Shown: piece by piece, positions 1-9,673 of the stretch
How positions within the stretch are numbered: the first letter of the stretch is position 1
Layout: each line of letters opens with the position of its first letter
Assembly (NCBI GenBank): GCA_009829735.1
Contig: CM020619.1
Coordinates: 8,670,375 to 8,734,374, forward strand
From: Pyropia yezoensis
Lineage: Eukaryota > Rhodophyta > Bangiophyceae > Bangiales > Bangiaceae
DNA length: 64,000 bases
Direction of reading: 5' to 3'
Made by a program: the position numbers and the translations under genes
The notes under the pieces: generated by a model
Databases searched by the model: none
Told to the model about the DNA's origin: nothing
Seen by the model: only the letters and a program-made list of their open reading frames with translations

Positions 1-1064
1 CGGTAGCAGCAGGTGGCCCTGCTGGTCAACTAGAGGTTCATCCTCGCCCGTAGGGGTATGTTCGGTCGCCACCAGTACTGGTGCGGCCTTACGTTCCACC
101 TTCTCTTGCCTCGGTACCGGGGTAAGATTGAGCTTGCTCCCCTCACCCTTGGGCTTTGAGGCCAGAGCACACTCCGGGTGTAGAACCCGGTAGGCGTCCC
201 CTAGGGACTTGCACATATGCATCAGTCGACTGAAGTTCGTCCGTGCCGTGTTGGCTCCCCGTGCGGATATCCGCACGTAGTTGGGTACTCCTGCGAACAG
301 GATGGCCCGTAGTTCCCCTTCTCCGAGGAGCTTCCCCAGCTCGTAGTCGAGCTCTTGAATCCGTCGTCCGAACATCTCCTCATCCTCCCAGCTCTGGGCG
401 GTGGCAGTGCGCAGGGCCCGGTAGTGGTCCTCGCACTTGTCCTCACTGAGGTAGCTGCTAAGCAGCTCCTTCAGTATACCACGGTAGTCCATGGGGGTGG
501 CTGCGACCCTCATTCCCGGCATCGGGGATGCCTGGCGAAGAATGCCTCGCACCCGTTCATCAACAAAGAAAGGGAGGATCTCCAGGGCCAGCCCCTCGTT
601 AACGAGGGCCTTGTCCGCGGCTGCCTTGAAGCTAGTCAAGAAGCCGATGACTGCCAACGGGCGCCCGTTCGGCCCTCCGAACATAGGGACTCCCTTCGTA
701 AGGGTCTGCATAGAGCGAATCGCTCGGTGCGACGTATTACGCATCGATTCCGATACGGTGGTAGATCGGTCCTCCAAACGATAACGTTCGGGAGTCAGTA
801 CCGACCTGAAGACTTCGTTGACGATCTCCGTGCCAGCGTCCTGGATATCCAGTCGCTTAGCCAGTTGATGAGCAAACTCATCGGACTCCATCCGCTTCAG
901 TAGGCTCGCAGTGACCTGCGCGGTCATAGCTTCCACCACTGAAGATGGTACTTCAGGCGTCGGCACCTCGGGAACCCGAGTTGCCTGGCCTCCTTCGTCG
1001 TGGGGATACTGTGAGAGGGTACCCCCTCCGCCAATAACCGACTCTCCACCGCGTAAGTATCCGC
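1..1064 (-). pseudogene. Partial gag of Ty3 element 2, second copy at a contig end
   Basis: This stretch repeats 14234-15297 base for base at a constant offset of 14233, apart from one missing G near 1050-1051, about 14 bases before the N gap. It encodes the middle of the same minus-strand gag protein as 13658-15841 and is open to the left edge of the window. The near-perfect identity and its position against a scaffold gap suggest either a very recent second insertion or, more likely, the same locus assembled twice at a contig end. Confidence 0.85.
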
Positions 1065-1564
1065 NNNNNNNNNNNNNNNNNNNNNNNNNNNNNNNNNNNN
1101 NNNNNNNNNNNNNNNNNNNNNNNNNNNNNNNNNNNNNNNNNNNNNNNNNNNNNNNNNNNNNNNNNNNNNNNNNNNNNNNNNNNNNNNNNNNNNNNNNNNN
1201 NNNNNNNNNNNNNNNNNNNNNNNNNNNNNNNNNNNNNNNNNNNNNNNNNNNNNNNNNNNNNNNNNNNNNNNNNNNNNNNNNNNNNNNNNNNNNNNNNNNN
1301 NNNNNNNNNNNNNNNNNNNNNNNNNNNNNNNNNNNNNNNNNNNNNNNNNNNNNNNNNNNNNNNNNNNNNNNNNNNNNNNNNNNNNNNNNNNNNNNNNNNN
1401 NNNNNNNNNNNNNNNNNNNNNNNNNNNNNNNNNNNNNNNNNNNNNNNNNNNNNNNNNNNNNNNNNNNNNNNNNNNNNNNNNNNNNNNNNNNNNNNNNNNN
1501 NNNNNNNNNNNNNNNNNNNNNNNNNNNNNNNNNNNNNNNNNNNNNNNNNNNNNNNNNNNNNNNN
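1065..1564. other. Assembly gap, exactly 500 N
   Basis: A run of 500 Ns, a round number typical of a placeholder of unknown length. The 5' LTR, primer-binding site and gag start of Ty3 element 1, and possibly the 5' end of the left copy of element 2, would lie here. Confidence 0.99.
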
Positions 1565-2636
1565 CTGGGGGCGACACCTGTGACTCCCAACGAGGGAGCC
1601 ACACCATACGCGGTGGGGCGTACGCCCTTCACGGGGAGTTCCCCTCGGAAACGCCGGCGGCTACACCAAGCTCGCCGTACCAGACTACAGGCACTGAGGG
1701 TGGACTTACCCCAGTGCCACAGCGGCTGTTCCCTCAACGTGAGGTGCCGCCCAAGATTCAGGTAGCCAACCCGGTCTACCAGCGGATCTTTGACTGTGAG
1801 ACCTACGCTCTCCACAACAAGTCGGTGGCGTATGGTCCTGACCAGGCCCGAGCTATGGGCCGTGCCAAGAAGAATGCACTTCATTCTTTTGGGCACAGAG
1901 CGGAGTGGGATGGAACTCCCCCCTCCGTGTCTTTGAGTTCCTACGTCGTTTCACAAAAGCCTGTGACGACAATGCCATAAGTGAAGGCATGGCTTTTTAC
2001 ATGCTACAGGAGTTTACGAAGGGAGACTGCGGACAGAACTTATGTCCGTCATGCCCAGCTCCTCAAGTGGAGGCGCTGGGGAGGTGACGTCCTATTTGGA
2101 GCTCGTCAACTGGTTGTTGAGGGCCATGGTTGATGAAGCGGCGTTGGCTTCTCAAGTCGAGGAGTTTACGCAAGCCCATCAGGAAGAGGCGGAGGACGAG
2201 TTGTCCTTTGCGGAGCGAGTCCGTAAGCTCAACAATCTTTGTGGGTTTCTTCATCCACAAGCTGTGGTGAAGAGTCGGTTTGTGGAAGGACTCCACTGGT
2301 CAGTCCGGATGGAGACCCGGGAGCATAACACTGCCCGGGCGACCCTGGCCGAGTTTGGCTAGGTTCGCCTACCGCAGAGGCGAGGCCTACCGCAAGTTGC
2401 GGGAGGAACAACGCCAGGAGCGTCAGGCCGAGTTGGCCAAGGAACGGGAAGAGGCGCGCCAGGCCAGAGAGTTGCGAGAGGCACGCCGAATCCGCAAGGA
2501 GAGGGTGGTAGCTGCCGTGGGAACTTCCCAAGGTACCTCGTCGTCTTCCCCAGTTGGGAAGACCCCTCCGGGAACTGATCATCGGTGTTGGAACTGCAAC
2601 TCCGATGGTCACTGGGCATATGATTGCCCAAGTTGA
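1565..2636 (+). pseudogene. gag of Ty3 element 1, frameshifted
   Basis: Pieces of a Ty3 gag polyprotein appear in successive frames: a gag core (around 1740-2350, with the LRVF-F-RRFTKACD and ISEGMAF-type segments of retrotransposon gag), an Arg/Glu-rich region (2380-2520), and a CCHC zinc knuckle of form C-x2-C-x4-H-x4-C at about 2587-2631. A TGA stop follows at 2634-2636. Frames change near 1740, 1905, 2045 and 2330. The N-terminus is lost in the N gap. The product would package element RNA in cytoplasmic particles. Whether the shifts are real decay or consensus errors cannot be told from sequence alone. Confidence 0.75.
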
Positions 2637-2654
2637 GTAAACGCATCCAACAGC

Positions 2655-3835
2655 TTGTTAGGAATGCGAGTAAGAAGTCGGCTACGAACGAAGTGCGTTC
2701 ACGCCGCGAGGGTGGGTCTCGACCAGTGGTGGCGGTCGCCACACCTCGACGGAGGGGGCGGACACGTCGTCCTCGGACTCGTCGTCGTCCCCTTCGCCCT
2801 CAGATTCGGACGCCAAGTCGGCGGGAAACGAATGACCGTTGGAGCTGGTCGTCCGAAGCTCACAACGGCAGCCTCGGCCAAGTGGGCCAAGAGGACGAAC
2901 CAACCGTGTCGGATACTGCGGCGACCTAAGGGAGTCCGCCCACCTCGGGTGGGACTTCCCAAGAACGTAAACCCACGTCGGGTCATCGCGGTGCTGACGG
3001 GTGAGAACTTCCAGGTGGCTGGACGGGTGCAACTTGCCCCCGGCCGCGCCTGTTGTGCCCGTATCGTACTTGATACCGGGTCAGGAGCCTCCTTGATACG
3101 CAAGTCGCTATTACCAAAGGGGATGAGGCTCCAACGCTGGAAGTCTAAAGCTGACCATCTGATCGATATCAATGGTGGGGTACTTCCCATCGTTGGTGCC
3201 GTGACCCTACCAACTCGGTTGGGGACCCATGAGGTCGACGTGACCTATGGTGTAGTTGAGAATATATCGGTACCCCTGCTTCTGGGTACCCCTTATGTCG
3301 TAACACAAGTGCCTTTGATTTGTGGCCCTGAGTACTGGGTCAAGTTGATGAATGGGGAGACTATCCCCATCCTTGGTAAGGGAAAGTCTGTGGCTCCTGT
3401 GACAGTTTCACAGTCGAAGCCTGTTTGTTCTGTGAGGGAAGGGTTTACTGCTACTCTGCGTTTAGCCCGTAAAGTCATGTTGCCCCCCAACTCGGTGGCG
3501 CACGTGGATGTTGTAACTGATTATGCGGGGAACGGGTTGGTGCACCCTAACCCCGTCTTGCTCGCAAGCACCAAGTGCATGTTGCCCTTGGCACGATGGA
3601 CTCCAAAGCCGGAGTCCCGTGGAGGATCCAGGTGATGAACCTGAGCTCGTCGCCCAAGTTCTTCAAGTCGGGGGCCAAGTTCGGCTATATCGACCAACAC
3701 GAGGGACCGGTAGTAGCGGTCACCCTCAGCGCGGGCGCAAGTAGCGACCCGAAGTCCGGAAAGGAGAAGCATCAAGCCAAGTCGGCCGCCTCTCCTCGGC
3801 CCCAGGTAAACATGGAGGGTGTTCCCCCAGGTTGA
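2655..3835 (+). pseudogene. Ty3 element 1 protease region
   Basis: A single frame runs from 2655 to 3635 and contains an aspartic protease of retroviral type. The catalytic triplet lies in V-L-D-T-G-S-G (Asp codon at 3072-3074), followed by LIRK, and then by the I-L-G-type flap segment (S-V-P-L-L-L-G-T-P, around 3270-3290). A frame change near 3600 moves the downstream linker (to 3835) into another frame. The protease would process the Gag-Pol polyprotein. The N-terminal 250 bases are Arg/Ser-rich linker. Confidence 0.75.
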
Positions 3836-5437
3836 GGGTTCAAGTTGAACGCCTCTTGGACCAATATCACAAGTTGTGGGATGGTCAATTGGGACTCATG
3901 AGAGCTACCCAACACCGGATCGAGTTGAAACCCGGTGCGCCCCCTATACGCCAACAACCGTATAGGGGGGGACCCCGTTCAAGGGCCCTCGTTAAGGAGC
4001 AAGTTGCTCGCATGGAGGCCCTCGATGTGATCGAGGCCAGCAACGCCGAGTGGGCGAGTCCGGTGGTGATCGTCCCCAAAGTTGATGGGACCCCCCGGTT
4101 CTGTATCGACTACCGTAAGCTCAACGAGAGCACGGTGAAGGATAGTTATCCCCTACCTCGGATGGATGACTGTCTGGACTCTCTGGGGGAGGCAAACGTG
4201 TTCTCTACCCTGGACTGTAACGCGGGGTACTGGCAAATTCCCATTGCCCCGGAGGACAGGCATAAACTACCTTTACCTGTCACTGTGGTACCTACCAGTG
4301 CAAGCGCCTACCGTTTGGCCTGTGTAACGCGCCGGCAACTTTCCAGCGCGCTATGGACATGATTCTGGCCGGAGTACGGTGGCAGATCTGTCTCGTGTAC
4401 CTAGACGATATCATTGTGTTCTCCCGAAGTCCGGAGGAACACATTGGCCATCTTGGCCAGGTGTTCAAGCTACTTGCTGACGCCGGAGTGTCACTGAAGG
4501 CGAGTAAGTGCCACCTCTTCACTCAAGAGGTGGAGTACTTGGGACATGTTGTCCGTCCGGGGCGTCTCAGTGTCAACGAGAAAAACTTGAGGGCCATCCG
4601 CAAGGCTCAGTACCCCGGACCCAGACCCAGATGAGGAGCTTCCTCGGGATGTGTAACGTGTACCGACGTTTCACTAAGGGCTTCGCCAAAGTGGCGAAGC
4701 CGTTGAATGAGTTAGTGAGCTCAACGCTACCGAAGAACCTGCCTCCCCCAAGTCGGGTGGAGCAGGAATCCTTTGAGACTCTTCGGGACCTTCTGCTGAA
4801 GCCCCCTATCCTGGCTATTCCCAGGTTGGGAGGCCACTACATCCTGGATGTGGACGCTAGCTACGACCAACTTGGTTGTGTGTTGCTTCAGCAACAGCCG
4901 GACAAGGAGTACTTGCCGGTGGGATACTTCAGCAAGGGGCTAAACTCGGCCGAGAAGAACTACGGAGTCACCGAGTTGGAAGGACTCGCAGTGGTATGGG
5001 CGGTGACGTCACTTCGTCACTACCTAGAGGGTGAGAAGTTCCTCATCCGCTGCGACCACCGCGCGTTGCAGTTCATCTTCAAGACGGACTGTACGAACAC
5101 TCGTCTCAACCGGTGGAGGGTGCGACTTGCACCCTTCAACTTTGATATTGAGTACCGACCTGGCAGGCAACATGCCCTTGCCGACGGCCTCTCTCGGGTA
5201 CCTACCGAGGGACTGGACACCACCCCAGTCGATGAGGACATCCCCATCGTGGGGGTAGTCACGCGCTCGGGTCAGGCGTTGAATCCCGAGGCGCCAGGGA
5301 ACAAGAAGTACTTGCCCCTGTCCCTGGACGAAGTAGTGAAGGCCCAGGCCGAGGATCCCTTCTGCAAGTCGCAGAGGGATACCTGGATACAGTGGCGGAG
5401 ACGCGGTTCTTCCTGGGAGACGATGGCCTCCTCATGA
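3832..5437 (+). pseudogene. Ty3 element 1 reverse transcriptase and RNase H
   Basis: The RT begins with the Ty3 signature leading to H-R-I-E-L-K-P-G, then F-C-I-D-Y-R-K-L-N and the palm motif containing S-T-L-D-C-N-A-G-Y-W-Q-I-P (about 4200-4245). The catalytic Y-L-D-D box is at 4398-4409. RNase H begins at I-L-D-V-D-A-S (about 4840) and contains T-E-L-E-G-L-A-V-V-W-A and C-D-H-R-A-L. Catalytic aspartates are present. Three frames are used (3832 to about 4265, then to about 4630, then to 5437). The first change sits in a short A run at about 4263-4266, where one extra base would restore the conserved motif, which looks like a homopolymer deletion. Confidence 0.85.
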
Positions 5438-6600
5438 GGAGGGGGGTATTCCAGGGGACCGAACAACTTGTCGTCCCGCATCCCTCAAGGACAGTATCCT
5501 TGAGAGGGAGCATAACGCTCCCGGGTGGACACCTGGGGTCTAGTAAACTGTACCAGACCCTGAGGACCAGGTACTACTGGCCGTCCATGGTGGTGGACAT
5601 CTACAGTTGGGTGGCTGCCTGCACAAGTTGTGCACAGAACCGTCTGATGGAACGGCGGCCTACTACGGCTATGCTATTGTTCCCGGCCAAGGAGCCCTTC
5701 GCCGCGTTGGCGATGGGACATCCTTGGGCCACTGCCAGTGACCGAGGAGGGCAACCAGTACCTCCTGGTCATCTGTGACCGCTTCACGAAACTTACGCGA
5801 GCGATCCCACTGGCAGAGATCACGGCCATGTCGGTCGTGTCAGCCTTCCTAGATCACTGGGTTGCCGCGTATGGCATTCCGGATAGTACACTATCGGACA
5901 ATGGACCGCAATTTGCGTCTGTACTGTTTCAAGGAGTGCTGGATATGTTGGGGGTTAAGGCAAACTATGCCACCCCTACCACCCACAAACTAATGGGCAG
6001 GTGGAGCGCTTCAACAAAACTATTGTTAGGCAGCTGCGCCATTATGTGAGTGAGCACGTGAAGACGTGGGACCAATACATTTCTATTCTGACCACTGCCT
6101 ACAATTCGCAGGTTCACTCATCTACCGGGGAAGTACCCCTCGCTTTTGTGACCCCCCGTCGCGTGCGGTCTATTGCTGTGCGGCGGTCGCTCCCAACTAG
6201 GGAGGATGATGGCAGCACGCCTACTCCTACTGAGAGTAAGGCGGAGTTCGCTGCTAGGCTTGAACACCTCATCCCTAAAGTCAGGGCTGAGATGGACAAA
6301 GCACAAAAGCGCTACAAGCGTACCTTTGACAAAAAGGTGCGCAATGCTAAACATGTCCCCGAGCAGGGTGACTGGGTGCTGGTACACTTGCACACCCCAA
6401 CTGGGGGTAAGCTGGTATTCCAGACGAAGGGACCGTACCAGGTCCTTCGTACTGATGGGCGGCGTTTCACCATCGAAAGTAACGATGGGGTCCGCACAGT
6501 GAACGGACAGGACGTGGTCAAAGTTGCACCACCGTCTGCAGGCGACCCAGCTTGGGCGCGTGCTTTGAAAACGTGGCGCCTGCCCTCGCTGCCTGCAGCC
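5392..6600 (+). pseudogene. Ty3 element 1 integrase
   Basis: The N-terminal HHCC zinc-binding domain (G-G-H, then C-T-S-C around 5620-5634) is followed by the catalytic core: an I/L-G-P-L-P-V-T-E-E-G stretch (in a second frame near 5730), L-S-D-N-G at about 5896-5910, and the glutamate in the Q-V-E-R-F motif near 6001-6015. All three acidic residues are recognisable once frame changes near 5740 and 5990 are allowed. The region after 6240 is the Arg/Lys-rich C-terminal DNA-binding part with the G-D-W-V-L-V motif. The enzyme would insert element cDNA in the nucleus. Confidence 0.8.
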
Positions 6601-6615
6601 AAACAGGGCCCGCAG

Positions 6616-6786
6616 GAGTACGTGTTCGACAAGTTCATCGACCACGGCTGGGATGAGGATACTGACCGCCTCATGTTGAGGGTGCGTTGGTTTGGCTACA
6701 AAGCCAAGGATGATACGTGGGAGTATGTGGAGGACCTTCCTGCTGAGAGGGTCCGGGCGTACTGTGCCCGGAACGAGATAGACCCT
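6616..6786 (+). other. Chromodomain at the C-terminus of element 1 integrase
   Basis: About 57 residues starting E-Y-V-F-D-K-F-I-D-H. They include L-R-V-R-W-F-G-Y, then the D-D-T-W-E pattern and a closing helix (L-P-A-E-R-V-R-A-Y). This is the beta-sheet plus helix layout of HP1-type chromodomains, with aromatic residues Y, W and W/Y at cage-like positions. In chromoviruses this domain steers insertion to marked chromatin. It is in frame with the integrase tail from 6001, and the ORF stops at 6807. Confidence 0.8.
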
Positions 6787-6918
6787 AACAGCCCTCCCTC
6801 AACGTGAGGGAAGGCCGAGCAACAGTGCCAAGAGAGTGCTTCAAGTCGAAGTGGTACGCAGAGTGGCTTTAAACTACAGCCCTAACCCTCACACTCTCAC
6901 AACAAAGGCAGCTGCCAA

Positions 6919-8863
6919 CTAGGCACGCATGCTAGACTCTCCCACTCCACGGCCCTCGCCCTCACGTGGAGGCGAGCGGCGAGACCCACGCCGATAACGG
7001 TCTCCACTCGTTGGAAGGGGCGGCGGCTCCAAGTCGGAACCGTCGCGCCCCTCACGGTCGCGCAAGTGGCGCCGACCGTGGCTACTCTTCTGCCTGGTCT
7101 TGCGCGCAAGTTTGCGACGCAGACGCTGGACAGACTCCGTCTCCGATGGGGTAGAGGACTCCGAGACGGAGTAAGACAACTCGTCTTCCGACACGGAGGG
7201 AGAGCGCCGCGAGTGACGGCGACGACGGCGAGGAGGCGAGTATGCCCGGCTCGCACGACGCTTGCCACGCCCAAGTGGGGTTGGCTGGGGCATAATAGCC
7301 CCAATGCGAGCCAACTCGGCCGTCATAAACTCCGCCACCGACTCGCAACTCGCGGTCGCCACTGCAGTACGAACGCGCTCCTCAAGTTGAGGAGTCTCGG
7401 AACTTTGGAGGGTTGCGGTCGACGCGGCCAACCAGGAAATGGTGCGCACCAACGTGGTGATCATCATCTCTGAGGTTAGAGGCGTGGGCGGTAACACCAA
7501 CTTGGGGTATACCGTCAGGAGGGTGGCCCCCAAGTTGGGAGACACCGGTGTGGATGACTCCACGGCCACGCTGATCGGGATGTTCCCGTGAGGCTGGAAA
7601 GGAACAGGAGGAAGCGGAGGGGCACGCCGAGGTGGCGGTACCCGGGTGTAACTGCGACCCCGACTTGGGGCTCCCGCAGTAGGTTGAGTCATATGGTCAT
7701 CATATGAGGGCACAGCCATAACTATGGGCTTGTCCGGGGGTGGCGCAGTGTGACGATCCACCCCCGGGGCATACGGGTAGTCCCCGATGCCCAACCCCTC
7801 TCGTAGGACCACACGGCCGTCGTGAAGTTCACGAGCGACCCACACGAACTGGCGAAGTGCGCCATCGTCCTTGGGCCCCCGAGTGGGGCGGCGCAACTTG
7901 TGCTCAATGCTCTCCCACTCGATAAACTTGTGGAGGCGGAGCATCTCCTCAAGTAGAGTGAGTTGTCCTGACGAGCACCCCTCAGCAACTAGCTGAGGGG
8001 TGAGCTGTTCCAAACCCTGGATGAGCCGGAGGGGGAGATGCCAGAGCATCCCCCGCCGCTGAACACATGACACCCAGGTCGACATGACCTCGAGGAGCCA
8101 CTGGGTGGCCAACATGGCCCACACCAGATGATCAGGGCCAGCCGTCAACATGACGGAGCCGAAGTGGTCAAGCAACCGTGGCAACAATGCCGGGAACCCG
8201 TAGGGGACCTCAACTTGAGGCCACCACTCGGGCTTCTTCGGGTAGTATTGCTCCTTACTGGCAGCAGACTGCTGAGGAAACTCAAGTTGAGCCGAGGTCA
8301 CCAAGTAGGGACCTCGCCGGAAGTCCTTCTCCATCCGCACATCAAAGTGATGAGTGTGCGGATCGGCCTCGTGAAGGTACGGGGGGCGAGTTGCCACCGG
8401 CGTCCCAAGTGAAGATCGGCAAGTCGCCGGGACCCGGGATAGTTCCCCCGCGGTCCACCATGGCCTTGGCCCGCTGCACGTCCTCGACCTCCTCGTCGTC
8501 CAGGAAGGCAAACTGGTCCGTCCTGAAGCCGGCAGGGAACCCGACCCTACGGGGATACTTCTCCCGTAGGCGGTCCCATACCCGACCCATCGCTGCGCCG
8601 AGTCGGCCACAGCGAAGAACAGTCAACCCCTCCTCATACAGAGGCCAAGCGGGGTAAAACCACCGCCCCAAGGCCTCACGCGGGACAACTTGTCCCGCCT
8701 CCGGGGGAGATCCTGCCGTCAACCCAAAGCCGGGTGACGCGGGAGTCCCACCCCCCGGAGCGATCGCGGAGCCCCCGCCGGAAGTCCCGGCAGGCGCTGC
8801 ACCGTAGGAGGTGTCCTCCATACGCTCATCGAGAGAGTCCGTCTCCACTCCCGGAGTCGCCAT
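6919..8863 (-). CDS. Antisense ORF inside Ty3 element 1, unknown function
   Basis: A protein of about 650 residues encoded opposite to gag-pol, between the pol stop (6807) and the polypurine tract (9193). I place the start at ATG 8863 (M-A-T-P-G-V-E-T). The first 160 codons (to about 8387) and the rest (to the stop at 6919) are in two frames that join at a six-G run (8381-8386). The N-terminal third is Gly/Pro/Ala-rich and then globular (W-F-Y-P-A-W-P-L-Y-E-E-G). The middle is helical and Trp/Leu-rich, and the C-terminal 130 residues are RS/Arg-rich with several basic clusters, so nuclear localisation is plausible. I do not recognise a family. Codon character fits coding use, unlike random antisense frames elsewhere in the element. 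Extra ORFs downstream of pol, sense or antisense, are known in some plant Ty3 lineages. The role here is unknown. Confidence 0.6.
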
Positions 8864-9192
8864 GGCTCTCCCCAAGTTGGGGAGAGACGTCCTGGCTATC
8901 GCGGCACGAGACCCGCCTCGAGTTGAGGGGGACTCGGATCGTGGGTAAACGGGTGGCCTCCCCAGCGTGGGGTGGCCCCGTGTAAGGTGAAGGAGAAGTG
9001 GTGGTGGTGGTGAGGTGTGAACCGGGGAGAGCAAGCTGCCAAGTGGGCAAGCTTGAGGAGAGGGGCGGCCAACGTGACCGCCTCCACATCCGCGTTACGT
9101 ACTCAAGGGGGGACAGCAAGTCGCGTCCCCCCCCAACGCCGAGACGTGCGTTTACGCACCCCCTCACAGGGCCGACCGGGTCGGTCGGAACT

Positions 9193-9205
9193 GAGGAGAG
9201 GGGAG
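9193..9205 (+). other. Polypurine tract of Ty3 element 1
   Basis: Thirteen purines (GAGGAGAGGGGAG) lie directly before the TGTGGCA start of the 3' LTR. This is the expected position of the plus-strand DNA primer. Confidence 0.75.
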
Positions 9206-9673
9206 TGTGGCAGTATTGACCCCCAGGTAGGGGGCAACACGTGCCATGCAAGGGGCGGCAGGCCACTAGCCTGGTCCGTTCCTCCCCCTGCATTTGGGTC
9301 CATATTCCCTAAGTTCGGGATAGTTAGCTTAGTAGTAAATCCAACTTGGATTTGAGGGTTTTCTGCATTTATCGTCTTGAATTTTCGTGTGGCCCGGTGG
9401 GCAGGTGCTGGGGTGGGAGATTCTGAGTGGCGAGATTCTGAGTGGACCCTGGGGGGATAAGGGGAGGGACAGCGGGGCTTGGCCCTGCGTCCCCGTCCCG
9501 ACCAAGAAACTGTTGGACCACACACCATCTTCTTGTTTGTCCGTGGGGGGATTGCCCCACAACAGGGATAGAGTGTGTGCGACTTGCACTTCTTCCGGTT
9601 CCCCCGACACGGGAGGCAGCCCTCGCACACCGCCCCAACTTGGGTACTGTGTGTGCGAGTGGTTTTTGCCACA
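9206..9673 (+). repeat. 3' LTR of Ty3 element 1
   Basis: 468 bp beginning TGTGGCA and ending TGCCACA, a perfect 7-bp terminal inverted repeat with canonical TG...CA ends. A polypurine tract sits immediately before it, and the coding sequence of Ty3 element 2 pol resumes immediately after. The matching 5' LTR is not in the window. Confidence 0.8.

Larger units (their letters stand above)
1565..9673 (+). mobile_element. Ty3/gypsy chromovirus, element 1 (5' end in gap)
   Basis: Order along the + strand: gag with zinc knuckle, protease, reverse transcriptase, RNase H, integrase, C-terminal chromodomain, an antisense ORF, a polypurine tract and a 3' LTR ending in TGCCACA. The order protease-RT-RNase H-integrase is that of Ty3/gypsy, and the chromodomain makes it a chromovirus. 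The 5' LTR is not visible, so LTR age and target duplication cannot be read. The right end interrupts the pol of Ty3 element 2, which lies in the opposite orientation. Gag-pol needs ten or more frame changes to be read through. Confidence 0.9.

Noticed and set aside
7066..7473. + strand ORFs opposite the antisense gene
   Set aside because: Shadow frames; the minus-strand frame is far longer and has a coherent RS-rich C-terminus.
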